Positions 61,073 to 64,000 of a DNA stretch of 64,000 bases are shown piece by piece (positions within the stretch are counted from its first letter, which is position 1; every line of letters starts with the position of its first letter). The translations under genes were made by a program, and so were the position numbers. The notes under the pieces were generated by a model, which did not search any database, had not been told where the DNA came from, and was given only the letters and a program-made list of their open reading frames with translations. Source of the DNA: CAYNWT01 sp964450955 (GTDB lineage Bacteria > Planctomycetota > Planctomycetia > Planctomycetales > Planctomycetaceae); assembly GCA_964450955.1 (NCBI GenBank), contig CAYVFI010000031.1, positions 1 through 64,000 of the forward strand. Reading direction: 5' to 3'.

Positions 61073-62758
61073 TCACGACGTCGCTACCGACTTGAGGGAC
61101 TCCAGAGCTTCCTTTGGTGCCTTGCTTTCGTCAAGAACGAAGCCGTCCGGAATCCGTCCCAACGTGACTTCGATATCTCGCAAAGCCAGCCACCTGAACA
61201 CGAAAATCAGACTAGCCGCGACGGCGAAGTGCACCATTAGAATCCAGGCAGGAATCGTCGGCAGGCCGAAATACTGTTTCGCAAACGGACTAAACGTCGC
61301 CTGAATCTGCGCCGGGCCGACCAAAGCCATTAGGTTCACAATCGAATCTGAAGCTCCGCTTGTTTTCAGAACCGCGGCCACAATAGTCGGAACCAAAATC
61401 ACCAACCCCAAGGTTCCAAGTACCAACAGCGATGCTCGCGTCTGGCTGCGAACACGCGTGCTGACCCACAAAGCAAACCATGCAATCGCCGGCAACCAAA
61501 CCAGCGCGGCGACGACCGACCAGACGAAGCCCACGATATTCACTTCAAAGCCGTTCAACACCCCGGGCTGTCGCATGTATTCAATAATGGGCAGCGTCAT
61601 TAACGGAACAGCCGCCACCAACACCAACCGCCGCAACCCACTGCTCTTCTCAATAAGAATCGTTCGCCCTGCCAGCGGAGTCGTCAGCAGAACATCCAAC
61701 GTATTACGCGAACGCTCACCGGCAATCAGACTGGCCCCGTACATGCCCAGCAATATCGCTCCACCAACCCACAAAATCACACGCAAGGCGGCGTGAGACA
61801 ACCCGATCGGGTAATCCACCAAAGCCGCGATAAAAATGAGCGGCAGTTCAACCAGAATCAGAACACGAATCAGATAACGCTTGCGCCCCAGCGCGCGGCG
61901 ATCTGTTTCGCGCCACTGGACGGGCTTAAACTTCGGTTTGTTATTCTTTTCCTGCAGCAATTCAATGTTGCCCACAAGCCGATTGGCATCAGCAGCGAAC
62001 CGATCGACAGACCCCTGAAACTGTAACAGGTAGTTTTGCGTGTTCTGAAACACGCGACTGACCAGACTCAACGCGGCAGCAAAAATGCACGCGCCTGAAA
62101 TCAGCAGACAAAACAGCACCGGCCACACACCTGAAACCGAATCCTGCTCGGTCGGTAAGTAATAAAGCGGCCACAAAGCAACACAGGAAAAAAACGTAAG
62201 CAGAATCACAACGTACGTAGACATTAACGCCACAACGGTGGTTCGACACAGCACCGACATCAGCACGCTCAACGCGCCAACCTGCAGGCATGTCAGCAAC
62301 AGAATCACCACTCCCATCACCAACAACGTGTCGCTTACGCCCCCGTAGCTATAGGCAACAGCCAGCAAAGGCAGCGAAAGCAAAACAAAAGAGAACATCG
62401 GAACCAGACGGCTCATCAGCTTCTGAGTCACAATGCGGAACCCACCCAGCGGGCACAGCAGCAGTATCCCCAACGTCTCGCGGCCCTTCTCTTCGGCAAT
62501 CACTCCACACGTAATGACCGGGATGATTACGCACAGCCCGGCAAACTGCACGTTCACAAGCTGCGTAAACAAAGTCGCTCCTCGACCCAGCGTCGATGCA
62601 TCGCTGGTCGAAGCAGAAAAGAACAGCCAACTGGCAACGCCAAACAACGTCGCCGCGTAGACAAACCGAAACACGTACGTGCGCTTTGACGCCGCCATCC
62701 GCTTAAGTTCAATGGTCAGCAGCGGCAGTTGCACCGCGTTGTAGATAGCCGACTTCAT
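61073..62758 (-). CDS. ABC-2 transporter permease
   Basis: 561 residues with about 12 hydrophobic segments, arranged as two halves of six. The first half starts PLLTIELKRMAASKRTYVFRFVYAATLFGVASWLFF; the periplasmic loops and the R-E-R-x-x-x-T-L-x-x-L-L-x-x-P motifs (EEKGRETLGILLLCPL, AGERSRNTLDVLLTTPL) are the hallmark coupling helices of ABC-2 exporters. Its start overlaps the ATPase gene stop by four bases, so the pair forms the transporter. Substrate unknown. Confidence 0.9.
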   Translation of the reverse strand: MKSAIYNAVQLPLLTIELKRMAASKRTYVFRFVYAATLFGVASWLFFSASTSDASTLGRGATLFTQLVNVQFAGLCVIIPVITCGVIAEEKGRETLGILLLCPLGGFRIVTQKLMSRLVPMFSFVLLSLPLLAVAYSYGGVSDTLLVMGVVILLLTCLQVGALSVLMSVLCRTTVVALMSTYVVILLTFFSCVALWPLYYLPTEQDSVSGVWPVLFCLLISGACIFAAALSLVSRVFQNTQNYLLQFQGSVDRFAADANRLVGNIELLQEKNNKPKFKPVQWRETDRRALGRKRYLIRVLILVELPLIFIAALVDYPIGLSHAALRVILWVGGAILLGMYGASLIAGERSRNTLDVLLTTPLAGRTILIEKSSGLRRLVLVAAVPLMTLPIIEYMRQPGVLNGFEVNIVGFVWSVVAALVWLPAIAWFALWVSTRVRSQTRASLLVLGTLGLVILVPTIVAAVLKTSGASDSIVNLMALVGPAQIQATFSPFAKQYFGLPTIPAWILMVHFAVAASLIFVFRWLALRDIEVTLGRIPDGFVLDESKAPKEALESLKSVATS

Positions 62759-63696
62759 GACGTCAGCCCCGTCGTCAAACGCATAAAGACCTGTTCCATA
62801 TCCATCGCTTCCGGCTGAAACAAACGAATCTTCGCGCCAAGCTTATGGATTTCGTCCAGGAGATCCTCAGCAGACAGCTGCTGTGACTTCACCTGCACAT
62901 CCAGCCGTTCGTCCTGAACATCAACATCAGCAACACCGCGAATACTCTTAATGGCACCCAACATTCCGTCCGTCAGGTTACTCACATGGACCTGCACGTT
63001 TTGATGAACTCCCAACCGCTGGTAGATGTCGTCCAGCGAGCCTTCGACGACCATTTGACCCGCTTCAACAATTCCGATGCGCGTACATAAGTATGCAAGT
63101 TCGTGCAGAATGTGACTGGAAATCAGAATCGTCTTCCCCATGTCCTGCAGCGCCTTCAACAACTCGCGCATCTCGATCCGGGCTCGAGGATCAAGACCGC
63201 TGGCAGGTTCGTCCAGCAGCAAGACCGATGGATCGTGCAGCAGCACGCGAGCGATCGAAAGCCGCTGCTTCATCCCTCTGGAAAGCCCATCCACCGGAAC
63301 GCCGCGCTTGTGTGTCAGCCCGACCAATTCCAACGCGTCGCCAATCGTCTGTTCTCGCTGTTCCAGCGGTAGTTGGTAAGCGGCTGCGAAGAACTGCAGA
63401 AAATCCTCGCTGGTCAGGTCTTCGTAGATGCCAAACGAATCGGGCATGTACCCAATACGTTTGCGAACCTCCTGAGTGTGGCGAACCACAGAAAGGCCAT
63501 CGACCGATACATCGCCAAACGCCGGCGTCTTCAGCGTTGCCAGAATCTTTAACGTCGTCGACTTGCCGGCTCCATTGGGTCCGATAAACCCAAACACTTC
63601 GCCCCTTGGAATTTCAAACGAAATCCCGCGGACCGCTTTGAAGGTTCCATAAGTGGCCCACAGGTTCTCGACTTTAACCGCCGGAACATCACTCAT
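62755..63696 (-). CDS. ABC transporter ATP-binding protein
   Basis: 313 residues. Walker A GPNGAGKSTTLK near residue 40, Q-loop YMPDSFGIYEDLT, signature LSRGMKQRLSIARVLLHDP, Walker B VLLLDEPASGLDP, and H-loop SSHILHEL. The C-terminal 90 residues form the small extra domain typical of ABC-2 drug or glycolipid exporters. Overlaps the permease gene and the upstream partial gene by four bases each. Confidence 0.94.
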   Translation of the reverse strand: MSDVPAVKVENLWATYGTFKAVRGISFEIPRGEVFGFIGPNGAGKSTTLKILATLKTPAFGDVSVDGLSVVRHTQEVRKRIGYMPDSFGIYEDLTSEDFLQFFAAAYQLPLEQREQTIGDALELVGLTHKRGVPVDGLSRGMKQRLSIARVLLHDPSVLLLDEPASGLDPRARIEMRELLKALQDMGKTILISSHILHELAYLCTRIGIVEAGQMVVEGSLDDIYQRLGVHQNVQVHVSNLTDGMLGAIKSIRGVADVDVQDERLDVQVKSQQLSAEDLLDEIHKLGAKIRLFQPEAMDMEQVFMRLTTGLTS

Positions 63697-64000
63697 CGCC
63701 CCACCGTGCTTTCTTCCCTGTGAAACAATCGCCGATGCACGATGACATCATTCGCAGCCCCAAAAACAACCAGAACCAACGCTTCATCCGAATCGGTCAC
63801 ATCCAAAACCGCAACATCTTCCAGACTCTCATGCCCGTTCGGAGACAAAGCAGACACAACAGAAAACAGGCCGGCTTTCGCTGACCGAACAGACGCTTCA
63901 ATAGCGACACGCATGAAGTCGTCCGTCCGTTCGTCAACAACACGCGGTTTGGTTTTGCGGTCGCCGCGCAGAACAATCACACCCGCGCCAGCGTTTGCTT
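63693..64000 (-). CDS. C-terminal part of an unknown protein (start outside window)
   Basis: The frame is open to the window edge, 101 codons before the stop. The translation (ANAGAGVIVLRGDR, then DFMRVAIEASVRSAKAGLFSVVSALS and ALVLVVFGAANDVIVHRRL) shows no family I recognise. Stop overlaps the ATPase start by four bases, so it is the first or an upstream member of the same transporter operon. Confidence 0.6.
   Translation of the reverse strand, partial: ANAGAGVIVLRGDRKTKPRVVDERTDDFMRVAIEASVRSAKAGLFSVVSALSPNGHESLEDVAVLDVTDSDEALVLVVFGAANDVIVHRRLFHREESTVGR

Overview
The window looks like a chromosomal segment of a planctomycete (Planctomycetota, Planctomycetaceae-like). The evidence is a DUF1559 prepilin-like protein, a TIGR03009 protein, a double DUF1080 protein, a type I sulfatase with a C-S-A-S-R active-site motif, a giant FG-GAP protein with an N-terminal LEPRALLT-type motif, an LL-diaminopimelate aminotransferase, and many small lipoproteins of unknown role. 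Base composition is moderately GC-rich throughout. Functions are assigned by reading motifs only; no database search was run.

Layout. 1-1230 is the 3' end of an error-prone DNA polymerase III alpha gene (dnaE2) whose frame runs through two copies of a palindromic repeat. 1233-2668 (minus) is an HD-domain protein and a secreted esterase. 3109-6296 (plus) is an S9 peptidase and a DUF1559 protein. 6328-9872 (minus) is a small unknown protein and a large FG-GAP cell-surface protein. 10092-11798 (plus) is a fusion of a SenB-type selenosugar synthase with an AlkD-type DNA glycosylase. 11805-14547 (minus) is a run of a DUF4184 membrane protein, a P-loop kinase, an unknown protein and a DUF456 protein. 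14601-15773 (plus) is a methyltransferase and a degenerate receiver domain.

15967-29140 (plus) is a nine-gene exopolysaccharide locus: anchored protein, Wzx-like flippase, acetyltransferase, AsnB-type amidotransferase, lyase-like RIFT-barrel protein, three glycosyltransferases and a FemAB-like GNAT protein. Most junctions are overlapping ATGA or near-contact, and a long stem-loop lies in the leader. 29291-35716 (minus) holds a zinc-ribbon membrane protein, DUF1080, an MsbA-like ABC exporter with a ComEA-like HhH protein, and a TIGR03009-PASTA protein. 36599-38857 is a sulfatase-ThuA fusion, followed by a decayed IS200-like/RAYT transposase (39027-39412).

40112-40621 is a four-helix membrane ORF interrupted by one in-frame TGA. 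A perfect hairpin lies at the spacing expected of a bacterial SECIS element, so it is a candidate selenoprotein. 40906-44526 holds a retropepsin-like protein with HTG in place of DTG, a GNAT protein, a DUF2752 protein and two paralogous lipoproteins. 44596-49400 contains uvrC, a small lipoprotein, dapL, a STAS protein and a proline-rich membrane protein. 49724-52571 (minus) is an operon of L-2-hydroxyglutarate oxidase, an Ldh-family oxidoreductase and a GNAT protein, ended by a large terminator. 52810-56551 (plus) has two lipoproteins, an SGNH hydrolase and a GT39-type transferase. 56977-64000 (minus) has a lipoprotein, an anchored unknown protein, ettA, a YpsA-like nucleotide-binding protein, and an ABC-2 transporter with a partial third gene.

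The two selenium-related signals are the SenB domain, which would need selenophosphate, and the TGA/hairpin gene. They support each other but prove nothing until selA/selB/selC/selD are found in the genome. I see no tRNA, rRNA or CRISPR array.
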